63,991 nucleotides of DNA from Parvibaculum sp049651025 (lineage in GTDB: Bacteria > Pseudomonadota > Alphaproteobacteria > Parvibaculales > Parvibaculaceae). A program made the position numbers and the translations under genes. Shown piece after piece: positions 1 to 9,140 of the stretch. The DNA lies in the NCBI RefSeq assembly GCF_049651025.1, contig NZ_JBASBH010000101.1:1-63991 (forward strand), given 5' to 3'. Numbering within the stretch: the first letter of the stretch is position 1; each line of letters begins with the position of its first letter. The notes under the pieces were generated by a model. The model did not search any database. It was given only the letters and a program-made list of their open reading frames with translations, and was not told where the DNA came from.

Positions 1-591
1 GGAGCCTGCTTATGCTGGGGGATCGACAATAATCTGACGCGCAAACTCTCTTCGGCGGATCCGGTGCAGATTGCGATGATCAAAGGTTTAGTTGCTGGCA
101 CAATCAATTTGCTGATTGCTACCATCAACGGCGCGCATCTTCCGTCCGTTGGCATTTTACTCGCCGTTGGGGTCGTGGGATTCTTTGGATACGGGGTTAG
201 TCTTGCCTTGTTCGTCCTCGGCCTGCGTCATCTCGGTACGGCGCGAACGGGAGCCTACTTCTCCCTCGCACCATTTGTCGGAGCCGTATTGGCCGTGCTC
301 ATGTTGGGTGAACCGCTATCGGCAACGTTGCTGATCGCAGGTTGCTTGATGGGGCTGGGGATATGGCTGCACCTGTCTGAGCGACATGATCACGAGCATG
401 TGCATAGAGAGATAGAGCATGAGCATCGGCACAGCCATGACGCACATCATCAGCATCAGCACAGGCCTGATATGACACCCGGCGAACCACACACTCATCG
501 GCACCGGCACGCGCCGCTGGTTCATCGGCATCCGCACTATCCCGACCTTCACCATCGGCATGATCATGCACAGAGAGATACCACGCGATAG
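1..591 (+). CDS. DMT/EamA-family permease with His-rich C-terminal tail (5' truncated by window)
   Basis: The reading frame is open from base 1, so the N-terminus lies outside the window. The translated start (GACLCWGIDNNLTRKLSS) and the following hydrophobic helices resemble the second half of an EamA/DMT inner-membrane transporter. After the last helix comes a cytosolic or periplasmic tail of about 65 residues dominated by His, Asp, Glu and Arg (for example HDHEHVHREIEHEHRHSH). Such tails usually bind Zn, Ni, Co or Cd, so a metal or metal-metabolite exporter is a fair inference, supported by the metal-resistance genes that follow. The substrate cannot be read from the sequence. An internal GTG at 64 would give a truncated protein and is not preferred. 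Confidence 0.8.
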   Translation, partial: GACLCWGIDNNLTRKLSSADPVQIAMIKGLVAGTINLLIATINGAHLPSVGILLAVGVVGFFGYGVSLALFVLGLRHLGTARTGAYFSLAPFVGAVLAVLMLGEPLSATLLIAGCLMGLGIWLHLSERHDHEHVHREIEHEHRHSHDAHHQHQHRPDMTPGEPHTHRHRHAPLVHRHPHYPDLHHRHDHAQRDTTR

Positions 592-623
592 GTGTCGGGT
601 TCCCGTAGCTAAACCCGGCGGGC

Positions 624-1025
624 TCAGGGCGACAGCGATTCAATAATTCTGCATTGAGCAATCGTGCCGCATTGGCATTGCGTGATCATACTGTCGAGCT
701 CACGTCGTAAGGCGTGAAGGTCTGCGATTTTTCGATTCACCTCCACCAGATGCTCTTTGGCGATGGCGTCAACGGCTTTGCATGACCGATCACGTTCATC
801 GGCAAGGTTCAGCAACGCGCGCACCTGATCAAGAGAAAAACCAAGGTCGCGCGATCTCCGGACGAAGCTGAGCCGATTCAGATCCGCCGGCCCGTAGGCA
901 CGGTAATTGCCCTTCGTTCGCGCCGGTGCTGTGAGGAGCCCAATCCGCTCATAGTAGCGGATCGTCTCGACCTTGGTGGCCGTCCTTCGTGCGAGTTCGC
1001 CGATAGCTAGATAATCCTCAATCAC
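624..1025 (-). CDS. MerR-family heavy-metal regulator (CadR/ZntR/PbrR-like)
   Basis: A 133-residue protein with an N-terminal winged helix typical of MerR (LAIGELARRTATKVETIRYY, residues 6-25), a coiled-coil dimerisation helix around residues 78-115, and a Cys-rich C-terminus. Cys82, Cys117, Cys119 and Cys125 match the metal-binding layout of ZntR/CadR/PbrR regulators, which sense divalent Zn, Cd or Pb. The start is GTG at 1025; no in-frame ATG lies upstream. It is divergent from the P-type ATPase and the operator lies between them, so it should repress and, on metal binding, activate the ATPase promoter by DNA distortion. The exact metal is not decided by the sequence. Confidence 0.9.
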   Translation of the reverse strand: MIEDYLAIGELARRTATKVETIRYYERIGLLTAPARTKGNYRAYGPADLNRLSFVRRSRDLGFSLDQVRALLNLADERDRSCKAVDAIAKEHLVEVNRKIADLHALRRELDSMITQCQCGTIAQCRIIESLSP

Positions 1026-1028
1026 GGC

Positions 1029-1059
1029 TTGACCCTCTAGTTACTACAGGGTGCATATG
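1029..1059 (+). promoter_or_regulatory. MerR-type metal-responsive promoter and operator
   Basis: A -35 box TTGACC (1029-1034) and a -10 box CATATG (1054-1059) are separated by 19 bp, the over-long spacing typical of MerR-controlled promoters. Inside is a 21-bp dyad (1032-1052): left arm ACCCTCTAGT, central T, right arm ACTACAGGGT, matching at nine of ten positions. It closely resembles cadA/pbrA operators as I know them. It points toward the ATPase, with a GAGGTGAC ribosome-binding site at 1081-1088. Confidence 0.85.
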
Positions 1060-1091
1060 GGTAGTCACATCAAATTTGTCGAGGTGACACT

Positions 1092-3218
1092 ATGGCGGTC
1101 GCTAGCCCTTTAAGGCTCCGGATTGAAGGCATGGATTGCGGCGCATGTGCCGTGAAGATCGAAAATGCCATGCGACGCCTACCGGGCGTCGCTCACATCG
1201 AAGCGAGCTACGGCCAAGGATCGCTTTCCCTTACCTTCGACGAAGACCGCATCTCCAGAGACATGATAGAGGCCAAGATCAAGGCGCTTGGCTACACCCC
1301 CGTCGCTTCGAGGAAAGCCGGGTCGAATCTTCGTGAGCAGGATGCGGCGGAAGGTGCCTGGTGGTCTTCACGCAAAGCACGGCTGACCATCGGCGCTGGC
1401 GCCCTGTTGGCGCTCGCTTACGGCGTTTCCCATGTCGAGCCGACCTGGTCCCATTGGGCCTATATCGCTGCGGCGATGATTGCTTTTATCCCGATCAGCC
1501 GACGAGCACTGACCGGAGCGATTTCGGGCACGCCGTTCAGCATCGAGATGCTGATGTCCATCGCCGCAATCGGAGCGGTACTCATCGGTGACGCCGGAGA
1601 GGCCGCCGTGGTCCTGTTTCTCTTCACCGTGGGTGAACTACTGGAAGGCATTGCCGCCGGTCGAGCACGCGCCGGCATCAAGGCATTGATTGATCTCATA
1701 CCACGCACAGCGCTCCGCAAAAACGGCTCCGAGATCGAGACGGTATCTGTCGAAGCGCTTGCCATAGGCGACGTTGTAATAGTCCGGCCCGGCGACCGTG
1801 TTCCCTCCGACGGTGAGGTCGTGGAAGGGGTATCGGAGGTCAACGAGGCGCCCGTAACAGGCGAGTCCGTCCCCGTCATCAAGGAAATCGGTTCGACCGT
1901 CTACGCGGGCAGCATCAATGCCAACGCGGAGTTGCGCGTGGAGATCACCCGCACGATTGCCGACAACACGATCTCTCGCATCATCAACATGGTCGAGGAA
2001 GCTCAAGGCTCGAAGGCGCCAACGGCACGTTTCATTGACAACTTCAGCCGCTGGTACACGCCGGCTGCAATGGTTGTGTCCGGACTCGTGATCCTTATTC
2101 CTCCGTTGATATTTGGTGCCGATTGGTTCACCTGGATTTATCGAGGGCTGGCGGTGCTGCTGATCGCCTGTCCCTGTGCGCTCATTATTTCCACTCCTGC
2201 CGCTATCGCTTCGGGGCTAGCGAGTGGTGCCCGTCGCGGTCTCCTCATCAAGGGTGGTGCTGCGCTGGAGACACTCGGCAAGGTGAAGATGATCGCCTTT
2301 GACAAGACCGGCACGCTCACCGTGGGGCACCCCCAAATCACTGATGTCATCGAGATCGAAGGCAGCGAGGACGATGTGCTTGCGAAGGCAGCGGCTGTTG
2401 AACGTAGTTCCAGTCACCCGCTTGGTGCAGCTATCGTCATGGAGGCCGAGAGGCGTGGTCTGGATATTCCAAAAATCTTTGGTGGCAGCGTCGCCATCCC
2501 CGGCAAGGCCGTCACGGGCCGTCTGAAATCCGGCTTCGTCTCGGTGGGATCGCCAAATCATGCGACCGAGCAGAGCGGCATGTCCAAGGAACTCCGAGAC
2601 CGGATATCCGCATTGGAAAGCGCAGGAAAGACAGTCGTCGTTCTCAGCGAAGACAAGAGACTGCTCGGTTTGATCGCATTACGTGACGAACCACGCCCAG
2701 ATGCCAAGGAGGGGCTTGCCAGACTTCATGCCTTGGGAGTGCGCACCGTCATGCTGTCAGGTGACAATGCACGCACAGCCTCCGCCATTGGCAATGTCCT
2801 TGAATTGGAAACCAGGGCCGAACTCATGCCCGATTCCAAGCTCCAAGCCATATCTGTTTACAAAGCCGAGGGCCCAATCGCCATGGTTGGCGATGGCATA
2901 AACGATGCGCCCGCTCTTGCAGCGTCCTCGGTCGGTATCGCTATGGGTGGTGGCACGGATGTAGCTCTGGAAACCGCCGACGCAGCACTCCTGAACAACC
3001 GGGTAACCGGGGTCGCCGAATTGGTTGTTCTGGCGCGCGCTACTCTCACCAATATCTGGCAGAACATTGCGCTCGCGTTAGGGCTCAAGGGTGTCTTTCT
3101 CATCACGACCTTGATGGGCACAACTCCCCTTTGGATGGCAATCCTAGCTGATACGGGCGCAACTGTGCTGGTCACCGCAAATGCACTGAGGCTTCTTCGG
3201 TTTGGAACAAAAATATAA
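1092..3218 (+). CDS. zntA: Zn2+/Cd2+/Pb2+-exporting P1B-type ATPase (ZntA/CadA)
   Basis: A 708-residue inner-membrane pump that uses ATP to expel divalent soft metals. It has an N-terminal HMA metal-binding domain with GMDCGAC (residues 13-19), the actuator domain with TGES, the membrane CPC motif (C360-P-C362), the phosphorylation site DKTGT (from D404), the HP dipeptide of P1B pumps, GDGINDAP, and a last membrane helix with DTGATVLVTANALRLLR. The Asp/Gly in this helix together with CPC is the P1B-2 (Zn/Cd/Pb) signature rather than the Cu type. The start ATG follows GAGGTGAC. It is divergent from, and almost certainly controlled by, the MerR regulator. Confidence 0.95.
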   Translation: MAVASPLRLRIEGMDCGACAVKIENAMRRLPGVAHIEASYGQGSLSLTFDEDRISRDMIEAKIKALGYTPVASRKAGSNLREQDAAEGAWWSSRKARLTIGAGALLALAYGVSHVEPTWSHWAYIAAAMIAFIPISRRALTGAISGTPFSIEMLMSIAAIGAVLIGDAGEAAVVLFLFTVGELLEGIAAGRARAGIKALIDLIPRTALRKNGSEIETVSVEALAIGDVVIVRPGDRVPSDGEVVEGVSEVNEAPVTGESVPVIKEIGSTVYAGSINANAELRVEITRTIADNTISRIINMVEEAQGSKAPTARFIDNFSRWYTPAAMVVSGLVILIPPLIFGADWFTWIYRGLAVLLIACPCALIISTPAAIASGLASGARRGLLIKGGAALETLGKVKMIAFDKTGTLTVGHPQITDVIEIEGSEDDVLAKAAAVERSSSHPLGAAIVMEAERRGLDIPKIFGGSVAIPGKAVTGRLKSGFVSVGSPNHATEQSGMSKELRDRISALESAGKTVVVLSEDKRLLGLIALRDEPRPDAKEGLARLHALGVRTVMLSGDNARTASAIGNVLELETRAELMPDSKLQAISVYKAEGPIAMVGDGINDAPALAASSVGIAMGGGTDVALETADAALLNNRVTGVAELVVLARATLTNIWQNIALALGLKGVFLITTLMGTTPLWMAILADTGATVLVTANALRLLRFGTKI

Positions 3219-3306
3219 ACTACGCCGGCAGGACCCGAGAGTGGCGATGTACTCGCGGTAGGGCATCGCTAGATTTGAAAATCACCCGCGATGCAGAAAG
3301 AGAAAG

Positions 3307-3373
3307 CCCGATCTGCGGCAGGTATGGAATCAATCTCTCAACTCCATATCCGAACCCGCAGATCGGGTTTGTT
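3307..3373. terminator. Bidirectional terminator between zntA and czcA
   Basis: A 12-bp perfect inverted repeat (CCCGATCTGCGG at 3307-3318 and its complement at 3356-3367) has a second, inner near-palindrome in its loop (TATGGA/TCCATA). On the plus strand it is followed by TTTGTTTTA; on the minus strand by a T-rich stretch (complement of AAAGAGAAAG). It sits between convergent genes and can stop both. Confidence 0.8.
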
Positions 3374-6300
3374 TTATCTCGCGGTTGCTTCTGCCCTTTT
3401 ATTACGATGAGCCAAGCGGTAAAGCGCGGGCAACACAAAGAGCGAAAGCAGCGTCGCCGATATGATACCGCCGATTACGACCGTCGCGAGTGGTCGCTGC
3501 ACTTCTGCTCCGGTACCGACATTGAGCGCCATTGGCAAGAAGCCCAATGAAGCAACAAGGCCGATCATCAGGATTGGTCGTAATCGCGTCATCGCTCCCT
3601 GCACAATCGCATCCTCAATTGCGAGCCCATCGCGCAGCAGGTCACGAATATAAGACACCATTACTACGCCAGTGAGAACCGAGACGCCGCACAGGGTAAT
3701 GAAACCGACACCCGCCGTGATCGAGAGAGGGATATCACGTATCCACAAGGCTAAAATCCCTCCGGTCAGCGCAAGCGGGACACCCGAGAAAACAATCAAG
3801 GCGTCTTTCAGAGACCCAAAGGTCACGACCAGAAGTCCGAGAATTAGCAGCAAAGACAACGGAACAAGCACTCCAAGTCTTTTCGTAGCGGAAGCAAGCT
3901 GTTCGAAGGTGCCTCCATATTCCACATAGTAACCGGGCGGCAACGTCACTTGCTGCTCGATCTGCAAGCGGGTATCCGCCACAAATCCCGCCAGGTCTCG
4001 TCCTCGAACGTTGGCCATTACGACGATGAAGCGCTTTCCGTTCTCACGAGATATTTGATTGGGCCCTTCGGTAGAACGAATGTCTACCAATTCACCCAAT
4101 GGAACATACCCTCCACCCGAACGGGCTAAAGGTAGCCGCTTGAGCGTTTCCGGATCCGTGCGCAGATGTTCAGGCAGCCGAACCTCAAGCGGATATCGTG
4201 CGTCGCCTTCATAGATAAACCCGGTCTCTCTGCCGCCTAATGCGGCCGAGACAGTGTCCTGAACGTCCGCAACGGTGAAGCCATAACGAGCAAGTTGAAT
4301 GCGACGGGGTTCAATTGTCAGGAGTGGTAAACCGGACACCTGCTCTGTCTTTACGTCCGCGGCCCCGGCAATTCCAGAAATTGCATCCTGAGCTGAGGCA
4401 GCCAATCGCATCAGCTCATCCAGATCATCACCGAAAATTTTTACAGCCACGTCGCTACGGACGCCGGAAATCAATTCGTTGAAGCGCAACTGAATTGGCT
4501 GACTAAAGCCATACACAGTTCCTGGCACCGTTTGCGCCGCGGCTTCGATTTCACTCACAAGCTGGGCTTTCGTTTTTCTAGGATCGGGCCACTGATCATG
4601 CGGCTTGAGCATCACGTAGGTATCAGACCGGCCGGGAGGCATGAGATCGGTTGCCACCTCCGCGGTGCCATTGCGCGCAAAAACAGTTTCAATTTCTGGC
4701 AGCGCTAGCAGCGTGCGATTGAGATGAAGCTGCATCTTAACCGCCTGCTCAATTCCGGTGCTGACGGGGCGAATGGTTTCGATTGCCACGTCACCCTCAT
4801 CAAGATTGGGGATGAACTCCGCCCCCATTCTCGTTGCCATGAACCCGCAGACAAAAACCAGGACAACGGCAGAAGCCACGACGGCAATGCGATGATCAAT
4901 TACGCGAAGCAAAAGCGGTGCGTAGAGGCGCTTTGCTGCCGAAACGATAAAATTGTCCTTTTCTTGAATGTGTCCCGTCAGAAGCAAAGCACAGGCGGCG
5001 GGAACAAAGGTAACAGAGAAAATCAACGCACCGATAAGAGCAGCCACCACGGCGAATGCCATCGGGTGAAACATTTTTCCCTCGACGCCGCTGAGCGCGA
5101 ATATCGGCAGGTTCACCAAAATGATGACGACTACGCTAACGAGGCTTGGGCGAAACACCTCGCGTGTTGCGTTGAACACCACTTCGAAACGCTCGCTACG
5201 TTCCAAGAGCCGTCCGTGTTTTTTCTGGTTTTGAGCTAAACGGAATATACAGTTTTCGACGATGATCAGGGCGCCATCCACGATCAAGCCGAAGTCCAGG
5301 GCTCCCAGACTCATAAGATTGCCGCTGACACCGCCTTGAACCATGCCCGTGAAAGTCGCCAGCAATGACAACGGGATGACCATGGCGGTCAGCAATGCCG
5401 CCCTCAGATTACCAAGGAAGATGAAGAGCACGACGATAACAAGAATCGCGCCTTCGACGAGATTCTTCTGCACGGTGGCAATCGTCTTGTTGACGAGTAC
5501 GGTTCGGTCATAGACCGGTGTTGCCTCAACTCCGGCTGGCAATCGCTTATTGATTTCCAATAGACGCTCGGCAACGCTTTCGCTAACGATGCGGCTGTTC
5601 TCGCCGATCAGCATCATTGCGGTACCTAGTACGGTTTCCTCACCGTCTTTGGTCGCCGCGCCGGTACGGAGTTCTTTACCAATCCCAACTGATGCAACGT
5701 CTGCGACAGTGATGGGAATGCTGTCTCGGGTCGCGACCACGGTCTGGCGGATAGCTTCTTCATCGGCAAGCTGACCGGGGACGCGAACAAGATACTGCTC
5801 ACCGTTGCGTTCGATATAACCCGCACCGACGTTGAGATTGTTCGCCTCCAATGCGGCAATCAACTCCGCCAAAGTCACATTGAAAGCAAGGAGCCGCTTC
5901 GGGTCCAGAGCAACCTGGTACTGCTTGGCATAACCGCCGATGGAATTGACCTCGGAAACGCCCGGCACCTGACGAAGTTGAGGCCGAACAATCCAATCCT
6001 GGATAGCGCGGAGATCGGTGGAGGTGTAGGCCGTGCCATCGGGTTTGCGGGCATCTGGCTTTGCGTTGATGGCGTAGAGATAAATCTCACCCAGCCCAGT
6101 CGATACTGGGCCCATCTCAGGTTCAACGCCGCTCGGCAGTTGACCTTTGACCCCCTGCAAACGCTCATTGACGAGTTGGCGCGTAAAATAAACGTCCGCA
6201 CCGTCGTGGAAAACGATCGTAACCTGAGAAAGGCCATAGGCTGACGTTGAGCGCGTATAGTCCATGTCCGGAAGGCCGGCCATGGCGGTTTCCACCAGAA

Positions 6301-6499
6301 ACGTCACGCGCTGCTCGACCTCAAGCGGTGAATATCCGGGCGCTTGCGTATTGATTTGAACTTGAACGTTGGTGATGTCGGGAACCGCATCGATCGGCAA
6401 TTGCTGATACTGATAGATTCCGAATATGAAAAACCCAAGGGTCGCAACCATCACAAGCCATCGATTTTGGATGGCGGAATTAATGATTTTGTCGATCAT
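3374..6499 (-). CDS. czcA: Heavy-metal efflux RND transporter, CzcA-type inner-membrane pump
   Basis: A 1041-residue proton-driven RND pump, full length for the HME family, with two sets of membrane helices flanking large periplasmic loops. The membrane motif reads DFG (402-404), DGA (408-410), VEN (414-416); the DFG-x3-DGA-x3-VEN spacing is the HME1 (Co/Zn/Cd, Czc) signature, whereas Cu/Ag pumps have a VDA-type motif. It forms a tripartite envelope-spanning pump with the adaptor and outer-membrane genes upstream. The start ATG overlaps the stop of the PII-like gene (ATGA), so translation is coupled. Which of the three metals it prefers cannot be told. Confidence 0.93.
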   Translation of the reverse strand: MIDKIINSAIQNRWLVMVATLGFFIFGIYQYQQLPIDAVPDITNVQVQINTQAPGYSPLEVEQRVTFLVETAMAGLPDMDYTRSTSAYGLSQVTIVFHDGADVYFTRQLVNERLQGVKGQLPSGVEPEMGPVSTGLGEIYLYAINAKPDARKPDGTAYTSTDLRAIQDWIVRPQLRQVPGVSEVNSIGGYAKQYQVALDPKRLLAFNVTLAELIAALEANNLNVGAGYIERNGEQYLVRVPGQLADEEAIRQTVVATRDSIPITVADVASVGIGKELRTGAATKDGEETVLGTAMMLIGENSRIVSESVAERLLEINKRLPAGVEATPVYDRTVLVNKTIATVQKNLVEGAILVIVVLFIFLGNLRAALLTAMVIPLSLLATFTGMVQGGVSGNLMSLGALDFGLIVDGALIIVENCIFRLAQNQKKHGRLLERSERFEVVFNATREVFRPSLVSVVVIILVNLPIFALSGVEGKMFHPMAFAVVAALIGALIFSVTFVPAACALLLTGHIQEKDNFIVSAAKRLYAPLLLRVIDHRIAVVASAVVLVFVCGFMATRMGAEFIPNLDEGDVAIETIRPVSTGIEQAVKMQLHLNRTLLALPEIETVFARNGTAEVATDLMPPGRSDTYVMLKPHDQWPDPRKTKAQLVSEIEAAAQTVPGTVYGFSQPIQLRFNELISGVRSDVAVKIFGDDLDELMRLAASAQDAISGIAGAADVKTEQVSGLPLLTIEPRRIQLARYGFTVADVQDTVSAALGGRETGFIYEGDARYPLEVRLPEHLRTDPETLKRLPLARSGGGYVPLGELVDIRSTEGPNQISRENGKRFIVVMANVRGRDLAGFVADTRLQIEQQVTLPPGYYVEYGGTFEQLASATKRLGVLVPLSLLLILGLLVVTFGSLKDALIVFSGVPLALTGGILALWIRDIPLSITAGVGFITLCGVSVLTGVVMVSYIRDLLRDGLAIEDAIVQGAMTRLRPILMIGLVASLGFLPMALNVGTGAEVQRPLATVVIGGIISATLLSLFVLPALYRLAHRNKRAEATAR

Positions 6500-6837
6500 G
6501 CTTCACCGCCCGACTGTCTGATGCGAGTGACATGCGAGACCTCGGACATCGAAAGTAATCCGTCACCCTTGTTTCCGGTATGCGCAGATTGCGCAATCGT
6601 CGTCGCGATGAGCGTTGCGTCGCTTTTGTCGCAGAGGACAATCAATGCGACGCGTTTGTGGTAGAGAAGACCATCACTTGGCTCGTAGACATATTCTCCT
6701 CCTACGCCGCGTCCGTGGCCTTGGCCGTGCGCGTCCAGTAGTGTGAACCCGGGGAATTTCGGCAACCCGTGCAACGCGGCGACTACCTTGCTGACCTTGT
6801 GAGGTTGGATAAATGCTTCGATGCGCACCATGATCAT
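6496..6837 (-). CDS. PII-like regulatory protein embedded in the metal-efflux operon
   Basis: A 113-residue protein that begins like a PII/GlnB protein (MVRIEAFIQPHKVSKVVAAL) and ends with a beta-alpha-beta fold pattern, with a His/Gly-rich segment (HGQGHGRGVGG) where PII proteins have their T-loop. It lacks the canonical uridylylated T-loop Tyr context. A distinct PII group linked to heavy-metal RND genes has been described (PII-NG); this gene fits that by sequence type and position. It overlaps the adaptor stop and the pump start by 4 bp each. A second ATG at 6831 is better spaced from AGGAGG and may be the true start. It may bind metal or nucleotide and modulate the pump; this is inference. 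Confidence 0.75.
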   Translation of the reverse strand: MIMVRIEAFIQPHKVSKVVAALHGLPKFPGFTLLDAHGQGHGRGVGGEYVYEPSDGLLYHKRVALIVLCDKSDATLIATTIAQSAHTGNKGDGLLSMSEVSHVTRIRQSGGEA

Positions 6838-7820
6838 TCCTCCTCCCCTTCGCCTTTGAGCAGATCAGCTTTGATCAGGTAACTATTGGTGGAGACATAC
6901 GTGTCGCCGACTTCTAGTCCTCCCAAAATCTCCACGGCATCGGCAGATCGTTTCCCTATCTCGACCTCACGCGCTTGGAATCCGCCTTCACTTTCGAGAA
7001 ACACGACGATCTTCCCGTCGAGACTCTGGATTGCAGCGGGAACGACGGATTTTGATGCACGCGTATCATCGACAACGATATCTGCCGTCACAAATTGGCC
7101 CGGAATCCATTTATGATCCGTATTGTTTAAGACAGCGCGAGCCACGACGCTCTGACTGTCGGCATGCCCCACCGGAGCGACGTAAGCGATCTCAGTTTCG
7201 GCAAGTGCGTCTCCGTTGGCGTCGGTCAACACCACTGGCATACCTGACCTCACCTCGCCGAGGTCATTGGCAAAAACCGCCACTTCTATCCAGACCGTAG
7301 TGAGGTCGGCAATCTGCATCAGGACAGTATCGACGCTGACTGTCGCTCCCGGATTGACTGCGCGTTCGAGAACTGTGCCGTCTAGCGCAGCGACGATGGT
7401 ATAAACACGAAGGCTTTCACTGGACTCGATCGTCAGCAAGGTCTCACCGCGCTTCACCGCATCTCCGGGACGTTTTTCAACAGATTTAACAGTGCCAGGA
7501 TAGCGAGCGCGGATTGCTTGCTCACGTTCACCGTTCGGTTTGATCGAACCATAAAGTGTCAGTACTTTGCGGACGTTGGCGGGCCCAACCGTGGATGTTT
7601 TGATATCCGCCGCCTTGGCCGATTCCGGACTGATAGCGGCGATTGCCGGGCCGGTCTCGGCCTGCGGCGCGCCGCCCGCCTCCTCAGATGTTTTTTCGTC
7701 CGAGCACGCTGCAACAAACAGTAGGGCGACACCCGACAAGCCCAAGACGGCCAAACGCCTAGCGTTCTTTGCATGGGATTTGAGTTCGACAGTTCGGCTA
7801 AATGAATTGCGATGCGTCAT
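6834..7820 (-). CDS. czcB: RND periplasmic adaptor (membrane-fusion protein), CzcB-type lipoprotein
   Basis: A 328-residue adaptor joining the inner-membrane pump to the outer-membrane channel. The N-terminus has a hydrophobic stretch ending in a lipobox (LFVAAC, Cys39), so it is probably lipid-anchored. The body shows the barrel-sandwich/lipoyl halves (RARYPGTVKSVEKRPGDAVK and LDGTVLERAVNPGATV) and beta-barrel segments typical of CusB/CzcB. It is shorter than many CzcB proteins (often above 380 residues) and lacks the N-terminal His-rich metal domain. The start overlaps the channel gene by 4 bp; the stop overlaps the PII-like gene. Confidence 0.9.
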   Translation of the reverse strand: MTHRNSFSRTVELKSHAKNARRLAVLGLSGVALLFVAACSDEKTSEEAGGAPQAETGPAIAAISPESAKAADIKTSTVGPANVRKVLTLYGSIKPNGEREQAIRARYPGTVKSVEKRPGDAVKRGETLLTIESSESLRVYTIVAALDGTVLERAVNPGATVSVDTVLMQIADLTTVWIEVAVFANDLGEVRSGMPVVLTDANGDALAETEIAYVAPVGHADSQSVVARAVLNNTDHKWIPGQFVTADIVVDDTRASKSVVPAAIQSLDGKIVVFLESEGGFQAREVEIGKRSADAVEILGGLEVGDTYVSTNSYLIKADLLKGEGEEE

Positions 7821-9073
7821 GGACGATACCCCTCGCCTTTATCCGTTATGGCAGATCGTCCGGTCAGCCGGTCGATCGTGATTTGGTTTTCATGAAGTGT
7901 TTGCAAGGCACCGACCAATCGCTCTCGCAAGGCGTTCAAACCGCGAGAAGCATCGGCTATCTCCAGATATGAAAAAGCGCCTCGCTCATAGCCTGATCTT
8001 GCAAGTTCCAGAGCTTGCGTGGCTTGCGGTATGGCGTCCGCGCGTAGTGCCTCTATTTCTGCGCGAGCACTGTCGTGGCCAGCAACGGCGGAGGCTAATT
8101 TGAGATTGATGTCGCGTCGTGCTGCGACTTCTTCGAGGTCAGCCTGAAGTCGCTCTGATTGAGCCCGCTCAATATTGTTTCTGTTGGAATCGTAAACCGG
8201 AAAGGGAATTGAAAGCCCAACGATGAATGCCGTTTCACTACCGCTCGCAAAGCGCCTTATGCCGGCGCTGATCTCGGGATCGGGAATAGCTCGAGCTTTT
8301 TCAAGTGCGATGTTTGCAGTCGCGCGGGATTTCAATGCGTTGTACTGAGCCAGGTCTGGATAGCCCTGATCAACCGGCAGTGCATCTGCATCAAATGATG
8401 GCTTTTCGAAAAATGCTTGGTCTAGGACGAAACCATCGTCCACTCCGTTCCAAAGCGTGGAAAGTTGAATCCGAGAAAGTTTGACTGCACGTTCCGCCTG
8501 CATCAGATCGACCGCAACTTCTGCTGCACTCGCTCGTGCTTGGCTCTCGACCATGGAAGAGTCTCGGCCTTGTCGTGAACGCTGTCGGACCGTTCGGTTC
8601 ATCTCCGATATGAAACTCGCACGCTCCTGAACCACCTTCAGTTTCGTTTCACTTGCTAATGCCAGGATATAGGCGTGGCGCACGGTCTGGACGGTTTCCA
8701 GCCGCTGTGTGGCGAGCCGGGCATTCGCCAATTTTAGATCGCCGCTAGCAACGGCTTCACGCGCGCTGCGGTCGCCGCCGACCTCAATCATCTGGCCATA
8801 GCTCAGCGTATATTCTGCGCTGCGCAGGCCTGAGACGGATCCTGTTCCGCCAAAATTCTCAGCCGTTATTCCAATAGTTGGATTAGGAAGTTGGCCTGCC
8901 TGCTTGAGGCTAGCCAGTGACGCAGACGTGCCTGCTTCTGACGCTTTGACGGTCGGATCAGAAGCAAGTGCAAGGTCAATTGCCTGATCAAGCGTGATGA
9001 GGCTGGCCGCTTGAGCAGCAAGCGGCACGAAGAGGGGCGTGGCGAGAGCCACTACCCAGAGAATACGGAGCAT
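7817..9073 (-). CDS. czcC: TolC-family outer-membrane channel of the metal efflux pump (CzcC-type)
   Basis: A 418-residue outer-membrane efflux protein. It has a cleavable signal peptide (hydrophobic core up to about residue 22, AQA) and two long Ala/Glu/Arg-rich helical repeats of the OEP family (DPTVKASEAGTSASLASLKQ and the later QATQALELARSGYERGAFSY). It provides the outer-membrane duct of the CzcCBA pump. ATG at 9073 is preceded by AGGGT. A 67-bp gap separates it from the small exported protein upstream, and the rest of the operon follows with 4-bp overlaps. Confidence 0.92.
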   Translation of the reverse strand: MLRILWVVALATPLFVPLAAQAASLITLDQAIDLALASDPTVKASEAGTSASLASLKQAGQLPNPTIGITAENFGGTGSVSGLRSAEYTLSYGQMIEVGGDRSAREAVASGDLKLANARLATQRLETVQTVRHAYILALASETKLKVVQERASFISEMNRTVRQRSRQGRDSSMVESQARASAAEVAVDLMQAERAVKLSRIQLSTLWNGVDDGFVLDQAFFEKPSFDADALPVDQGYPDLAQYNALKSRATANIALEKARAIPDPEISAGIRRFASGSETAFIVGLSIPFPVYDSNRNNIERAQSERLQADLEEVAARRDINLKLASAVAGHDSARAEIEALRADAIPQATQALELARSGYERGAFSYLEIADASRGLNALRERLVGALQTLHENQITIDRLTGRSAITDKGEGYRP

Positions 9074-9140
9074 GATTTTACCCTGAAATTAGGCATTCGT
9101 TGGAACTGACGCAGACGTCAGTTCGGCGAAATCGCTAATT

